From NCBI GenBank assembly GCA_937967375.1, contig CALCJF010000082.1, positions 1 to 21,984 of the forward strand: a DNA stretch of 21,984 nucleotides, written 5' to 3'. The notes beneath the pieces were generated by a model. The model searched no databases. It saw only the letters and a program-made list of their open reading frames with translations, and had not been told where the DNA came from. Made by a program: the position numbers and the translations under genes. This document shows positions 1 through 8,024 of this stretch, one piece after another; the first letter of the stretch is position 1, and the number at the start of each line of letters is the position of its first letter. The stretch is from an uncultured Leucobacter sp. GTDB taxonomy: Bacteria > Actinomycetota > Actinomycetes > Actinomycetales > Microbacteriaceae.

Positions 1-367
1 GGCCCTCTGCGGTTCCGGTGACGCTCACGAGTGCCCCGGCGAGAGCAAGCACGCGATCGGTGATCTGGCTTTGCGCCGCGCGCTCGGCCGATCCTTTTGC
101 AACCACCTGCTCGGCGATGCGCAGGTAGGCATCGCGAATGAGCTGCTCGCGCCCGTCGGGAAAATACGTGTAGATAGTGCCCCGTGACACTCCGGCTCGC
201 TGCGCCACCTCATCGACAGTGATGCTCTCGAACGACTGCTCGCCGAGCAACACCGACATAGCGACGAGAATTTCGTCGCGGGTGCGAATGCGATTTCGTT
301 CGCGAAGCCCGAGAGGTTTGTTCGGCAAGAGGCGGCTTTCAGGATGGAGTGCGCAGAGTGTTCGCAC
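1..367 (-). CDS. TetR-family transcriptional regulator, C-terminus cut by window edge
   Basis: About 122 residues are visible, reading off the left edge with no stop. The first ~70 residues form a typical TetR DNA-binding domain: an RTRDEIL helix, then ITVDEVAQRAGVSRGTIYTYF, the usual helix-turn-helix followed by the Y-x-Y-F motif. The ligand-binding domain is mostly missing, so no effector can be proposed. The start is the GTG at 367; an in-frame stop (TGA) lies two codons upstream, so only a TTG further in is an alternative. No clear Shine-Dalgarno precedes it. It lies 43 bp downstream of the P1 peptidase stop on the same strand and is probably co-transcribed with it. Family assignment is firm; target unknown. 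Confidence 0.85.
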   Translation of the reverse strand, partial: MRTLCALHPESRLLPNKPLGLRERNRIRTRDEILVAMSVLLGEQSFESITVDEVAQRAGVSRGTIYTYFPDGREQLIRDAYLRIAEQVVAKGSAERAAQSQITDRVLALAGALVSVTGTAEG

Positions 368-410
368 CAGTCAACCACATGGCCGCACTTTCGGTGGCCC
401 GCGATCTCAC

Positions 411-1547
411 TTAACCCTCGGCACCGAACGCCCCGCGCACCTCATTGTGGGGCAGTGCGAAGCTCTCGTGGCCCTTGCGGCCGGTCATGTCGCGAGCCGC
501 GACGAGCGCGTTGATCACGGCCTCCTCGACCGCTTCGACGGTGGCCGCGAAAAAGGGATCGATGCTGCCCCATGCGAGCGTCTCCAGATGCTCGGTCGTC
601 CCGGTCTCGGTTCCCATGCGAGAGGTGAGCGCGCCCTCGTTCGCCGTGGAGAAAGCGAGAAAGATATCGCCTGAGAAGTGGCTCGCGGTCGTGCCCGTGC
701 GGGCGAGGCCGAGCGGCACCCGGCGGGCCAGGGCTCGGCACTGGTCGGGCAGGAGTGGCGCGTCGGTCGCGACGATCACGATTACGCTGCCGGCACCAGG
801 CACTGCGCGGCCGACGCCAGCCTCCTCTGCAAACCAGTCGCCCGACTCCAGGGGGTTCGGCGCGGCCGATTCGCGGCCAATCGGGCGGCCAGCAATCTTG
901 AGTTCGTGGCGCGAACCGAAGTTCGCCTGCAGCAGCACGCCGACGGTGTAGTCGCGATCCTTTACGCGCACAATGCGCGACGCGGTGCCGGTGCCTCCCT
1001 TGAAGCCGTAGCAGTTCATGCCAGTGCCGCCGCCGACGTTGCCCTCGGTGACCGGGCCGGTGCTCGCCGCATCGAGCGCGGCCATCGCGTGCTCCGGCCG
1101 CACAGTATCCGAGTTGATCGAGTTGAGGTAGCCGTCCCAGGTTTCGCCGACTACGGGGAGCATCCAGGCGGCAGCGACCTTGGGGTGGTGCGCGGCCATC
1201 CAGCGGTCGACGCCGCGGTGCACCGCGCCGACGGCGTGCGAATTCGTGATTGCAATAGGGGCCTGCAGCTGGCCCGACTCCTCGATCCAGCTTCTGCCGG
1301 TGAGCTCGCCGTTACCGTTGAGCACGGCGACGCCGGCCGCGCAGGGGAGACCCGCCTTGCCGCGGCCCCGAGGCAGAATCGCGGTGACGCCGGTTCGTGA
1401 GGCCACCGGATCGTCGGCGATGAGTGTGGTGAAACCAACTTCGAGCCCGGCCACATCGGTGATGGCGTTGCGAGGCCCGGGGGTTCCGTCAAAAGGCACC
1501 CCGAGGTCGCGGGCTCGTACCGGGGTGGCTGGGTGCGGGGTGGTCAT
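411..1547 (-). CDS. P1-family (DmpA/BapA-like) aminopeptidase
   Basis: 378 residues, a normal length for peptidase family S58 (DmpA, BapA), the Ntn-type self-processing aminopeptidases that release N-terminal D- or L-residues or beta-amino acids. Family marks are the N-terminal RARDLGVPFDGTPGPRNAITDV stretch, AITNSHAVGAVHRGVDRW near residue 100, and the processing region EGNVGGGTGM (168-177) followed by GFKGGTGTASR (171-181 region), where the precursor is normally cleaved into alpha and beta chains. I cannot place the exact nucleophile by eye. The start is ATG at 1547 with GAGG five bases upstream; the frame stays open to 1754 but has no better site. It is divergent from the APC permease at 1740, suggesting release plus uptake of an amino acid or amide. 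Predicted cytoplasmic, no signal peptide. Confidence 0.9.
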   Translation of the reverse strand: MTTPHPATPVRARDLGVPFDGTPGPRNAITDVAGLEVGFTTLIADDPVASRTGVTAILPRGRGKAGLPCAAGVAVLNGNGELTGRSWIEESGQLQAPIAITNSHAVGAVHRGVDRWMAAHHPKVAAAWMLPVVGETWDGYLNSINSDTVRPEHAMAALDAASTGPVTEGNVGGGTGMNCYGFKGGTGTASRIVRVKDRDYTVGVLLQANFGSRHELKIAGRPIGRESAAPNPLESGDWFAEEAGVGRAVPGAGSVIVIVATDAPLLPDQCRALARRVPLGLARTGTTASHFSGDIFLAFSTANEGALTSRMGTETGTTEHLETLAWGSIDPFFAATVEAVEEAVINALVAARDMTGRKGHESFALPHNEVRGAFGAEG

Positions 1548-1739
1548 GTGATCCTCGAACTCTTCTCTGTGAACGCTGCGGCGCAAGCTGCGCGCGACGT
1601 GCGCGTCAAACAATTTCAACATTGAACGTTGTTTAATGAAATAACGTGTGCTTAGACTATTGCAAGTAGTAAAAATTGTGAAGCTTCTAAACGTTGTTCT
1701 ATGTACGCAGAGTTTCACCAAGACGAAGGAGTCTTTCAC
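1548..1739. promoter_or_regulatory. Divergent promoter region with repeated operator-like motifs
   Basis: This 192-bp gap separates the peptidase (minus) from the permease (plus) and is far more AT-rich than its flanks. It holds two direct copies of AACGTTGTT (1625-1633 and 1690-1698), an interrupted palindrome TTCAA-CA-TTGAA (1615-1626), and AAACAA (1608-1613) facing TTGTTT (1629-1634). A possible plus-strand promoter is TTGTTT (1629-1634), 18 bp, TAGACT (1653-1658). AAGGAG at 1726-1731 is the permease ribosome site. The TetR regulator encoded downstream at 3292, or the one at 1-367, is the natural candidate to bind here; that is inference. Confidence 0.5.
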
Positions 1740-3272
1740 ATGAGTGCCACCCACTCTGCGGCCACCGGCCCGGCCCAGGGCGCCACGCTCGCGAAAAATC
1801 GCCTCGGCACCTGGGACATCGTGTTCTTCGTGATCTCGGCTGCTGCGCCGCTTACCGTTGTGGTGAGTGGCGCGGTGACGTCGTTTCGAATGGGCGGGAT
1901 TGGCGCGCCCGGGGCGATTCTCTTCGCCGACGCGGTGCTGATCTGCTTTGCGCTCGGCTTCACGGCGATGTCGAAGAGCGTGCGCAACGCCGGCGCCTTC
2001 TACGCCTACGTCTCGAAAGGGCTAGGCAAACCGGTCGGCCTCGCGGTCTCTTCGGTGACGGTGTTCGCCTACCTCGCGCTGGTGATCTGCTTCTATGGGT
2101 TCATCGGCTTCTTCGCCCAGTTCACCTTTCTCGAGCTGTTCGGCATCGACCTGCCTTGGGGTGCGTACTCGAGCGCTGCGGTAGTGATCGTTGCGATTCT
2201 CGGATACAACAAGATCGACGTCGGCGCGAAAGTGCTGGCGGTGCTGCTCACGCTCGAAATCGGCATTTTGCTCGTGCTCGCATTCGCCGCGCTCGCCGAT
2301 GGCGGCCCCGAGCCCTGGAGCCTCGCCTCGTTCGATCCGCAGCACGTGTTCTTCGCCACCGGAGCGGGCGCGCTCTTCGTGATGGGTTTCGGCGCTTACC
2401 TCGGCTTTGAGAGCACCGCAATCTATGCCGAAGAGGCAAAGCGGCCCGAGCGCACCGTTCCGCGCGCGACGATCATTGCCGTCGCGTTTCTCGCGCTGTT
2501 CTATGCATTCACCTTCTGGATCTTGACGGTCGCGTTCGGCGCCGACGGCGTGGTCGAGCTCGCGCGCAGCGACGCCTTCGAGACGATGGTCATCGCAGGC
2601 ACCGAAGATCTGGCGGGAGCCTGGGCAGCCTTCGTCATGAAGATTCTCATCGTGACGAGCTTCTTCGCCTGCGTGCTCTCGTTTCACAATGCCTGCACCC
2701 GCTACTTCTTCTCGCTCGGCCGCGAGGGCCTGCTGCCGCGGGCGCTCGGGCGCACGAGCCAGCGCACCGGCTCGCCCGCGGTGTCGAGCCTCACGCTCTC
2801 GGCCATCTCGTTCGTCGCAGTGATCGTCGCGATCGTGCTGAACGCCGATCCCTTCCTCGGCCTCGCGCTTTGGACGTATGCGACCGGTGTGCAGGGCCTC
2901 GTGTTCGCGCAGGCCTGCGCCGCCGTGGCCGTGTTCTGGTATTTCATCAAGGATAGGCGGGGGCACAGTGTGTGGCGCGTCACGGTCGCGCCCGCGATCG
3001 GGGCAGCCGGGTTGATCATCGGCTACATCCTGATCGTGACGAACTTCGAGGTGGTGACTGGGCTCAGCGGTCCGATCAACCAGGTGCTGTTGTTGCCGAC
3101 CCCGATTCTCTTCGTCGGCGGCATCATCGTGGGCCTCGTGCTGAAGCGCCGCAAGCCCGCCTACTACGCCGGGTTAACCGAGTCGGTGACGGTGCAGGGC
3201 GCTGGCGGGGGCGATGATGACGCCGAGACCAGTGCACCAGAACCCGACGCGCTCGTCTCAGACCGGCCGTGA
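1740..3272 (+). CDS. APC-superfamily amino acid/amine permease
   Basis: 510 residues with about 12 hydrophobic helices and a short acidic, disordered C-terminal tail (roughly 485-510). Family marks: ISAAAPLTVVVSGAVTSF in TM1 (33-49), NAGAFYAYVSKGLG (83-96), and GFESTAIYAEEAKRPERT (222-239), the signature loop of the APC group, then FHNACTRYFFSLGREG (315-330). It should be an inner-membrane, proton-coupled importer of an amino acid or biogenic amine; the substrate cannot be read from sequence. The start is ATG at 1740, eight bases after AAGGAG; an in-frame ATG at 1701 lacks a site. It is the first gene of a three-gene plus-strand operon (19 bp to the TetR gene) and is clearly paralogous to the permease at 12763-14313, sharing all the motifs above. 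Confidence 0.92.
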   Translation: MSATHSAATGPAQGATLAKNRLGTWDIVFFVISAAAPLTVVVSGAVTSFRMGGIGAPGAILFADAVLICFALGFTAMSKSVRNAGAFYAYVSKGLGKPVGLAVSSVTVFAYLALVICFYGFIGFFAQFTFLELFGIDLPWGAYSSAAVVIVAILGYNKIDVGAKVLAVLLTLEIGILLVLAFAALADGGPEPWSLASFDPQHVFFATGAGALFVMGFGAYLGFESTAIYAEEAKRPERTVPRATIIAVAFLALFYAFTFWILTVAFGADGVVELARSDAFETMVIAGTEDLAGAWAAFVMKILIVTSFFACVLSFHNACTRYFFSLGREGLLPRALGRTSQRTGSPAVSSLTLSAISFVAVIVAIVLNADPFLGLALWTYATGVQGLVFAQACAAVAVFWYFIKDRRGHSVWRVTVAPAIGAAGLIIGYILIVTNFEVVTGLSGPINQVLLLPTPILFVGGIIVGLVLKRRKPAYYAGLTESVTVQGAGGGDDDAETSAPEPDALVSDRP

Positions 3273-3291
3273 GACCCAATAGGCTGGTGGC

Positions 3292-3960
3292 GTGAACGCC
3301 GCAGCGCAACGACGCCTGGAACGCCGGGATGAGATCATCCGGGCGTTCTGGCGCGTTGCGCGTTCTCGGCCGAGACGCTCGATCAACGTGCGCGCGGTTG
3401 CGGCCGAGGCTGACATGAGCCCCGCGAACGTGCTGCACTACTTCTCGACGCTCGACGAGCTGCAAATGACCGCTGTCAGCGGGGCCATGGAACAGTTTGC
3501 CGAACAGCGCCAGGCCATTCTCGACAGGCCGCAAAGCGCGACCGCGCGCATCTTCGCCATGATCGACGCCGGTGTGCCCGACCGCATCAGCGACGAACTG
3601 CGGCAGGTCTACGAGAGTGTCGCACTGCTCAGCGAATACCCCGAGTATCGCCCGGTGCACCGGGCGCTGACCGAGCGGCAGATCATGCTCTATCGCGCGC
3701 TCATCGAAATCGGTGCTGGTACCGGCGAGTTCGCGCTCGCCTCGCCGCCAGGCATGATCGCGCGCAATCTCGTTGCGCTCGAAGATGCCTACGACCTCTA
3801 CCCACTCGCAGGCGACCCGACGCCGCGCGAGGAATGCCGTGCCTCGGTGCGAAGCTACGCCGAGCTCGCACTCGGGCTCGAGGCCGGGGCTGGTGCGGCG
3901 GCGATTGAAGCTCATAACGCGGACGGTTCGAGCGACGCCCGAGAGTCGAAGGCGAGATGA
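3292..3960 (+). CDS. TetR-family transcriptional regulator
   Basis: 222 residues. The N-terminal ~65 residues are a TetR DNA-binding domain: RRDEIIRAFWRVA, then INVRAVAAEADMSPANVLHYF (helix-turn-helix and the Y/H-Y-F signature), then STLDELQM. The rest is helical and not diagnostic. GTG start 19 bp after the permease stop; the gene ends in an ATGA overlap with the membrane-protein gene at 3957, so translation of the two is coupled. As the second gene of the operon it most likely autoregulates the permease promoter at 1548-1739, possibly through the AACGTTGTT repeats. The effector is unknown; the transported substrate or its product is a reasonable guess. Confidence 0.88.
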   Translation: MNAAAQRRLERRDEIIRAFWRVARSRPRRSINVRAVAAEADMSPANVLHYFSTLDELQMTAVSGAMEQFAEQRQAILDRPQSATARIFAMIDAGVPDRISDELRQVYESVALLSEYPEYRPVHRALTERQIMLYRALIEIGAGTGEFALASPPGMIARNLVALEDAYDLYPLAGDPTPREECRASVRSYAELALGLEAGAGAAAIEAHNADGSSDARESKAR

Positions 3961-4532
3961 TCGCCGCAGTGCTGCCCGGGCTCGTCATGGTAGCCTCAGG
4001 CGCCGCGTGCCTCGGTGGTGCCGTCGTGGCAAAGAACCGCATCGGAGTCGCCGCGGCGGCCGTCATGCTGCTCGCGATGCTCGACCTCGTCACCGCTCAA
4101 TTGGTGCCGAGCGTGGTATGGGCGCTCTTGCTTGTGACTGCGGCCATTGCGCTCGGGGCCCGGCTGCGCCTGGGCGCGCTGGCCGCGACCAGCAAGGCGA
4201 GGGTGAGCGCTGGCACCGGGCTGCGCCGCGCCGTGACGGTTGTCTCGGCGGTGAGCTATGTGGCGATGGCCTGGCTCGTCATGAACCACTCGCACGCAGC
4301 GAGCGGTGCGGCTTTGATTTCGGCCGAGGATCGCCTGGCCCACTCAGGCCACACCGGTGGGGTAGCAGAGATGCTGGGCGTCGCGGCCGCACTGGTCGTC
4401 GGGGTGCTCATCGCCGTGCACCTGGTGCTCTTCGTCGCCTCGCTGCGCCGCGGTCGGCGCCTGCTTGCGCTTGAGGCCGGGGCCATGGCGGCGATGCTGC
4501 TCGCCATGCTCGTGCCCAGTCTGTTCGCTTAG
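3957..4532 (+). CDS. Six-helix membrane protein, DUF5134-like
   Basis: 191 residues, almost wholly hydrophobic, with predicted helices near 3-24, 29-48, 51-68, 88-108, 137-165 and 170-189. It has a cluster of histidines around the region between helices 4 and 5 (NHSHAA near 110, AHSGHTGG near 128) and another in helix 5 (AVHLVLF), a pattern that recalls the actinobacterial DUF5134 membrane family; this likeness is from memory and weak. The ATG overlaps the TetR stop as ATGA (3957-3960). The histidines could bind a metal or haem, but no function is known. The gene closes the permease operon; its TAG stop lies in the first of three GTTCGCTTAG-type repeats. Confidence 0.75.
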   Translation: MIAAVLPGLVMVASGAACLGGAVVAKNRIGVAAAAVMLLAMLDLVTAQLVPSVVWALLLVTAAIALGARLRLGALAATSKARVSAGTGLRRAVTVVSAVSYVAMAWLVMNHSHAASGAALISAEDRLAHSGHTGGVAEMLGVAAALVVGVLIAVHLVLFVASLRRGRRLLALEAGAMAAMLLAMLVPSLFA

Positions 4533-4557
4533 CCCGTTCGCTTAGTCGTTCGCCTAG
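4523..4557. repeat. Three tandem GTTCGCTTAG-type repeats at the gene end
   Basis: GTTCGCTTAG occurs at 4523-4532 and 4536-4545, and a third copy with one change (GTTCGCCTAG) at 4548-4557. The first copy contains the last codons and TAG stop of the membrane protein, so each repeat carries a stop codon. It looks like a short slippage duplication of the gene end; no function is implied. Confidence 0.7.
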
Positions 4558-4574
4558 CCTCAGGACACGACGAA

Positions 4575-4602
4575 GGGCCGGGGCGCATCCGTGCCCCGGC
4601 CC
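4575..4602. terminator. Bidirectional terminator between convergent operons
   Basis: A perfect 10-bp stem, GGGCCGGGGC (4575-4584) paired with GCCCCGGCCC (4593-4602), with an 8-nt loop. It sits between the end of the plus-strand permease operon (4532) and the end of hpaD on the minus strand (4621), where a two-way terminator is expected. There is no good T-run on either side, which is common in actinobacteria. Confidence 0.85.
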
Positions 4603-4620
4603 CGATCCTCGTAATGAGAC

Positions 4621-5763
4621 TTAGAGGGTGTTGCCGAGCTTGAAGCCCTTCTCGCCATCTTCGTCGCGAGTGTATGAGAACCCGTCGGCGCCGATGGTCA
4701 CGGCCATCTCGCTGTCATCGGTGCGCGCGATGACGGGCTGCGGGTTGCCGTCGAGGTCGAGCACGAGCGAACCGTCGGTGTACCACGAAGGCACGACCGG
4801 GTTGCCCCACCAGTCGCGACGCTGGTTGTCGTGCACATCCCATGTGACGACCGGGTTGTCGGGGTCGCCCGTGTAGTAGTCCTGGGTGTAGATCTCGACG
4901 CGGTGGCCATCGGGATCGCGCAGGTAGAGGTAGAACGCGTTCGAGACGCCGTGACGACCCGGGCCGCGCTCGATGCTGTCAGACTTGCGCAGCGAGCCGA
5001 GCTTGTCGCAGATCGCGAGAATGTTGTGCTTCTCGTGCGTCGCGAAGCACACATGGTGCATGCGGGGGCCGTCGCCGCCGGTCATCGCGGTGTCGTGCAC
5101 TGTCGGCTTGCGGCGCATCCAGGCGGCGTAGACGGTGCCCTCGTTGTCCTGAATATCCTCGGTCACGCGGAAGCCCAGGTTCTGCATGAAGCCCACGGCG
5201 CGCGGCACGTCTGGGGTGATCTGGTTGAAGTGATCGAGACGCACGAGCTCGCCAGGAATGTGCAGGTCGTAGCGCCACGACATGCGCTCGGTGTGTTCGG
5301 TCTGGTAGAAGAACTCGTAGGGGAATCCGAGCGGATCGACCACGCGCACTGAGTCGCCGATGCCCTTCACGAAGCCGTCGGGGTTGCGGCGCACCTCGCA
5401 ACCGAGCTCTTCGTAGAACGCGACCGCGAGGTCGAGATCTTCCGGAGTGCGCACGCGGTACGAGAACGCGGCGACCGCGGCGACCGGGCCCTTGCGCAGC
5501 ACGAGGTTGTGGTGAATGAACTCCTCAGTCGAGCGCAGGTAGATCGCCTCGTCGTCCTCGGTGGTCACGTACAGGCCGAGCACGTCGACGTAGAACTCGC
5601 GCGAGGCGGCGAGGTCGGTGACGATGAGCTCCATGTACGCGCAGCGCAGAATGTCGGGCGCCGGCGCGGTTGCCGTGGGGATCGGGTTGTCCGAGTGGAT
5701 CGGGGCCTCTTTGGTGACCCAGAAGCCGGCGGACTGCTTGTCTTCTTCGTTGAGTTTTGCCAT
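4621..5763 (-). CDS. hpaD: 3,4-dihydroxyphenylacetate (homoprotocatechuate) 2,3-dioxygenase
   Basis: Extradiol dioxygenase of the type I vicinal-oxygen-chelate fold; it opens the ring of homoprotocatechuate to 5-carboxymethyl-2-hydroxymuconate semialdehyde. 380 residues. With a constant offset of 23, every active-site residue I recall from the Brevibacterium fuscum enzyme is present: metal ligands H178, H237, E290; second-sphere H223, N180, W215, R266, H271, Y280, R315 and R316. That makes it a Mn/Fe-type HPCD rather than a general catechol dioxygenase. The N-terminus is longer than in that enzyme. ATG at 5763 is chosen because AAGGAAG lies about eight bases upstream; the frame is open to 5811 but would overlap hpaE. 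It is the last gene of the operon, 28 bp after hpaE, and ends before the terminator at 4575-4602. Confidence 0.96.
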   Translation of the reverse strand: MAKLNEEDKQSAGFWVTKEAPIHSDNPIPTATAPAPDILRCAYMELIVTDLAASREFYVDVLGLYVTTEDDEAIYLRSTEEFIHHNLVLRKGPVAAVAAFSYRVRTPEDLDLAVAFYEELGCEVRRNPDGFVKGIGDSVRVVDPLGFPYEFFYQTEHTERMSWRYDLHIPGELVRLDHFNQITPDVPRAVGFMQNLGFRVTEDIQDNEGTVYAAWMRRKPTVHDTAMTGGDGPRMHHVCFATHEKHNILAICDKLGSLRKSDSIERGPGRHGVSNAFYLYLRDPDGHRVEIYTQDYYTGDPDNPVVTWDVHDNQRRDWWGNPVVPSWYTDGSLVLDLDGNPQPVIARTDDSEMAVTIGADGFSYTRDEDGEKGFKLGNTL

Positions 5764-5791
5764 GGTGTTGCTTCCTTGCAGTTGTGGGTGA

Positions 5792-7291
5792 CTACTTGCC
5801 GGTCGCGCCAAAGCGGGGCGAGTGCGCCTCGTTGAGCGTGATCTGGATCGACTGGGCGGTGGTGTAGAAGTCGACTGAACGGTAGCCGCCCTCCCGGCCG
5901 AGGCCCGAAGCCTTCACGCCGCCGAACGGGGTGCGCAGGTCGCGTACGTTGTTCGAGTTCAGCCACACCATGCCCGACTCAATGCCGTGGGCGAAGTTGT
6001 GGGCGCGCTTCAGGTTCGAGGTCCACACGTAGGCGGCGAGGCCGTACTTTGTGTCGTTCGCGAGCTTCAGAGCCTCTTCGTCGGTGTCGAACGGGGTGAT
6101 CGCGACGACCGGGCCGAAGATCTCCTCCTGGAAGATGCGAGCATCCGGTGCCACGTCGGCGAACACGGTCGGGGCGACGTAGTTGCCCTCGGGGAAGCCC
6201 TCAGGGCGGCCACCGCCGGCGACGAGGCGACCTTCGGTCTTGCCGATCTCGACGTAGCTCATGACCTTCTCGAAGTGGCTCGGGTGCACGAGCGCTCCGA
6301 CTTCGGTCTTCGGGTCATCGGGCAGGCCGATCACGATGTTCTTCGCGCGCTCGGCGTAGCGTGCCACGAAGTCGTCGTAGATCGAGCGCTCGACGAGCAC
6401 GCGGCTGCCAGCGGTGCAGCGCTCGCCATTCAGGCTGAACACGCTGAACACAGTTGCGTCGAGCGCCTCTTCGAGGTCGGCGTCTGCGAAGACGACCGAG
6501 GGGCTCTTGCCGCCGAGTTCGAGCGAGAGGCCTTTCAAGAAAGGAGCAGCGTTCGTCGAGATCATCGCGCCAGTCGAGCTGTCGCCCGTGAACGAGATGA
6601 GCGGCACGTCGGGGTGCTTCACGAGCGCGTCGCCTGCGACGCCGCCCGAGCCGAGAATCAGGTTGAACACGCCGTCGGGCACGCCAGCCTCACGGAAGAT
6701 CTCGGGCCACAGCGCTGCCGAGAGCGGGGTGTAGCTGGCGGGCTTCAGTACGACAGTGTTACCGGTCGCGAGGGCCGGAGCCAGCTTCCACGACTCCTGC
6801 ATGAAGGGCACGTTCCACGGCGTGATGAGGCCGGCGACTCCCTTGGGCTTGCGGTTCACGTAGTTGATCTGGCGGCCGGGAACCTTCGTCACGTTATCGT
6901 GTTCGGCGACGATGAGGTCGGCGAAGAAGCGGAAGTTCTCGGCGGCACGGCGTGCCTGGCCCTTCGCCTGGGTGATGGGCAGGCCCGAATCCCAGCTCTC
7001 GAGCAGCGCGAGCTGATCGTCGCGCGACTCGACGATGTCTGCCACCTTGTGCAGAATGCGCGAGCGGTCGCGGGGCAGCATCTTGGGCCAGGGGCCCTCG
7101 TCGAAGGCGCGCTTGGCGGCGGCGACGGCTCGGTCGACGTCGGCCGCGCTGGCGGAGGCGGCTTTGATGTAGACCTCGTTCGAGACGGGCTCGATGACGT
7201 CGAACTGCGCGCCGCCCTCGGCATCGACGAACTCGCCGTCGATGAAGAGCTGAATCTTCTCGGGCAGGCCTTCTGGCTTCTGGTAGGTCAT
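5792..7291 (-). CDS. hpaE: 5-carboxymethyl-2-hydroxymuconate semialdehyde dehydrogenase
   Basis: 499-residue NAD(P)-dependent aldehyde dehydrogenase. Motifs in order: TPWNVPF with the oxyanion Asn160, KPASYTPLSA for cofactor binding (183-192), FTGDSSTGAMI (234-244), the general base Glu258 in LELGGKSP, and the catalytic Cys292 in NGERCTAGSR. The family alone does not fix the substrate; its position directly upstream of hpaD and downstream of the hpaG-like gene points to oxidation of the HpaD ring-cleavage semialdehyde to 5-carboxymethyl-2-hydroxymuconate. The start is ATG at 7291 after CTGGAGC. It is 45 bp downstream of the GntR gene. Another arylacetaldehyde or betaine-type substrate is possible in principle but unlikely here. 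Confidence 0.93.
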   Translation of the reverse strand: MTYQKPEGLPEKIQLFIDGEFVDAEGGAQFDVIEPVSNEVYIKAASASAADVDRAVAAAKRAFDEGPWPKMLPRDRSRILHKVADIVESRDDQLALLESWDSGLPITQAKGQARRAAENFRFFADLIVAEHDNVTKVPGRQINYVNRKPKGVAGLITPWNVPFMQESWKLAPALATGNTVVLKPASYTPLSAALWPEIFREAGVPDGVFNLILGSGGVAGDALVKHPDVPLISFTGDSSTGAMISTNAAPFLKGLSLELGGKSPSVVFADADLEEALDATVFSVFSLNGERCTAGSRVLVERSIYDDFVARYAERAKNIVIGLPDDPKTEVGALVHPSHFEKVMSYVEIGKTEGRLVAGGGRPEGFPEGNYVAPTVFADVAPDARIFQEEIFGPVVAITPFDTDEEALKLANDTKYGLAAYVWTSNLKRAHNFAHGIESGMVWLNSNNVRDLRTPFGGVKASGLGREGGYRSVDFYTTAQSIQITLNEAHSPRFGATGK

Positions 7292-7336
7292 TGTGTGCTC
7301 CAGTCGTGGTGAGTGGTTGGTTGGTGAAGTTGTGGG

Positions 7337-8020
7337 CTAAGGGGTGGCTGGTTCGAATTCGCTCGCATGACGGTGCTCGTCGGCGTGCGCGAGCACCGCG
7401 TCGAGGGTCGTGGTGCGGTGCGCGCGGGCAACTGCCTCGATCTCGGCGGCGGGCACCTGATCCTCGATCATGCGAAGAATCAACTCGTGCTCTTCGACCG
7501 ACTGCTGGGCCCGGCCGGGCACGAAACTGAACGACGAGTTGCGCAGCACCTTCATGCGGTTCCAGCCGCGATGCACCAGGTCGAGAATGTGCGGGTTCGG
7601 GCAGCTTTCGAAGAGCACGCTGTGAAACTCGAGGTTGAGCTCGGTGAATCGCTGCGGGTCGAAGGCGGTCAGGCTCTCGCTCATCGTCGCGTTGATCGCG
7701 CGCGCCCGAGCGATCTGCTCGGCCGTGATGTGCGGTGCCGCGAGCGCCGTGGCCGCGCCCTCGACGAGCGCGAGCGTCTGCATGGTGTGCAGGTACTCGG
7801 TTTCTTTGATGAGCGATACCTGCGCACCGACGTTGCGTTCGAAAGTCACGAGCTGCTCGGCTTCAAGGCGGCGGATCGCCTCGCGCACCGGCACAACCGA
7901 CATGTCGAGCTCTGCCGCGATCGGCGCGAGCACCAGCCGGTAGCCGGGTACGTACTGGCCGCTGTCGATCCGGCTTCGGATCAGGCGGTACGCGCGCTCG
8001 GACTTCGACTCGGACGACAC
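7337..8020 (-). CDS. GntR-family (FCD subfamily) regulator of the homoprotocatechuate operon
   Basis: 227 residues. Winged helix at about 8-70 (AYRLIRSRIDSGQYVPGYRL, then VVPVREAIRRLEAEQLV), followed by an all-helical FCD ligand domain (about 78-215). The FCD metal-site histidines are visible at H133 (EFHSVLF), H178 (EEHELIL) and H201 (RAHRTTT), so it probably binds a metal-chelated carboxylate effector, such as a pathway intermediate. It starts with GTG at 8020, four bases after the stop of the hpaG-like gene, so it is translated with the operon it should control. The palindrome GATCGTATACGATC in front of hpaH and its near copy in front of hpaG have the central GTATAC typical of FCD-type operators and are likely targets (inference). 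Confidence 0.9.
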   Translation of the reverse strand: MSSESKSERAYRLIRSRIDSGQYVPGYRLVLAPIAAELDMSVVPVREAIRRLEAEQLVTFERNVGAQVSLIKETEYLHTMQTLALVEGAATALAAPHITAEQIARARAINATMSESLTAFDPQRFTELNLEFHSVLFESCPNPHILDLVHRGWNRMKVLRNSSFSFVPGRAQQSVEEHELILRMIEDQVPAAEIEAVARAHRTTTLDAVLAHADEHRHASEFEPATP

Positions 8021-8024
8021 GGTG

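Noticed and set aside
25..378. An open frame on the minus strand overlapping the left-edge TetR gene
   Set aside because: Its protein has no family likeness; the next frame on the same strand encodes a clear TetR DNA-binding domain.
2022..2966. Long antisense open frame within the first permease gene
   Set aside because: Composition is charged and repetitive (Arg/Glu/His-rich), typical of the shadow of a high-GC membrane-protein gene; no domain or ribosome site.
5987..7312. 441-codon open frame antisense to hpaE
   Set aside because: The opposite strand carries a full aldehyde dehydrogenase with all catalytic motifs; this frame has none.
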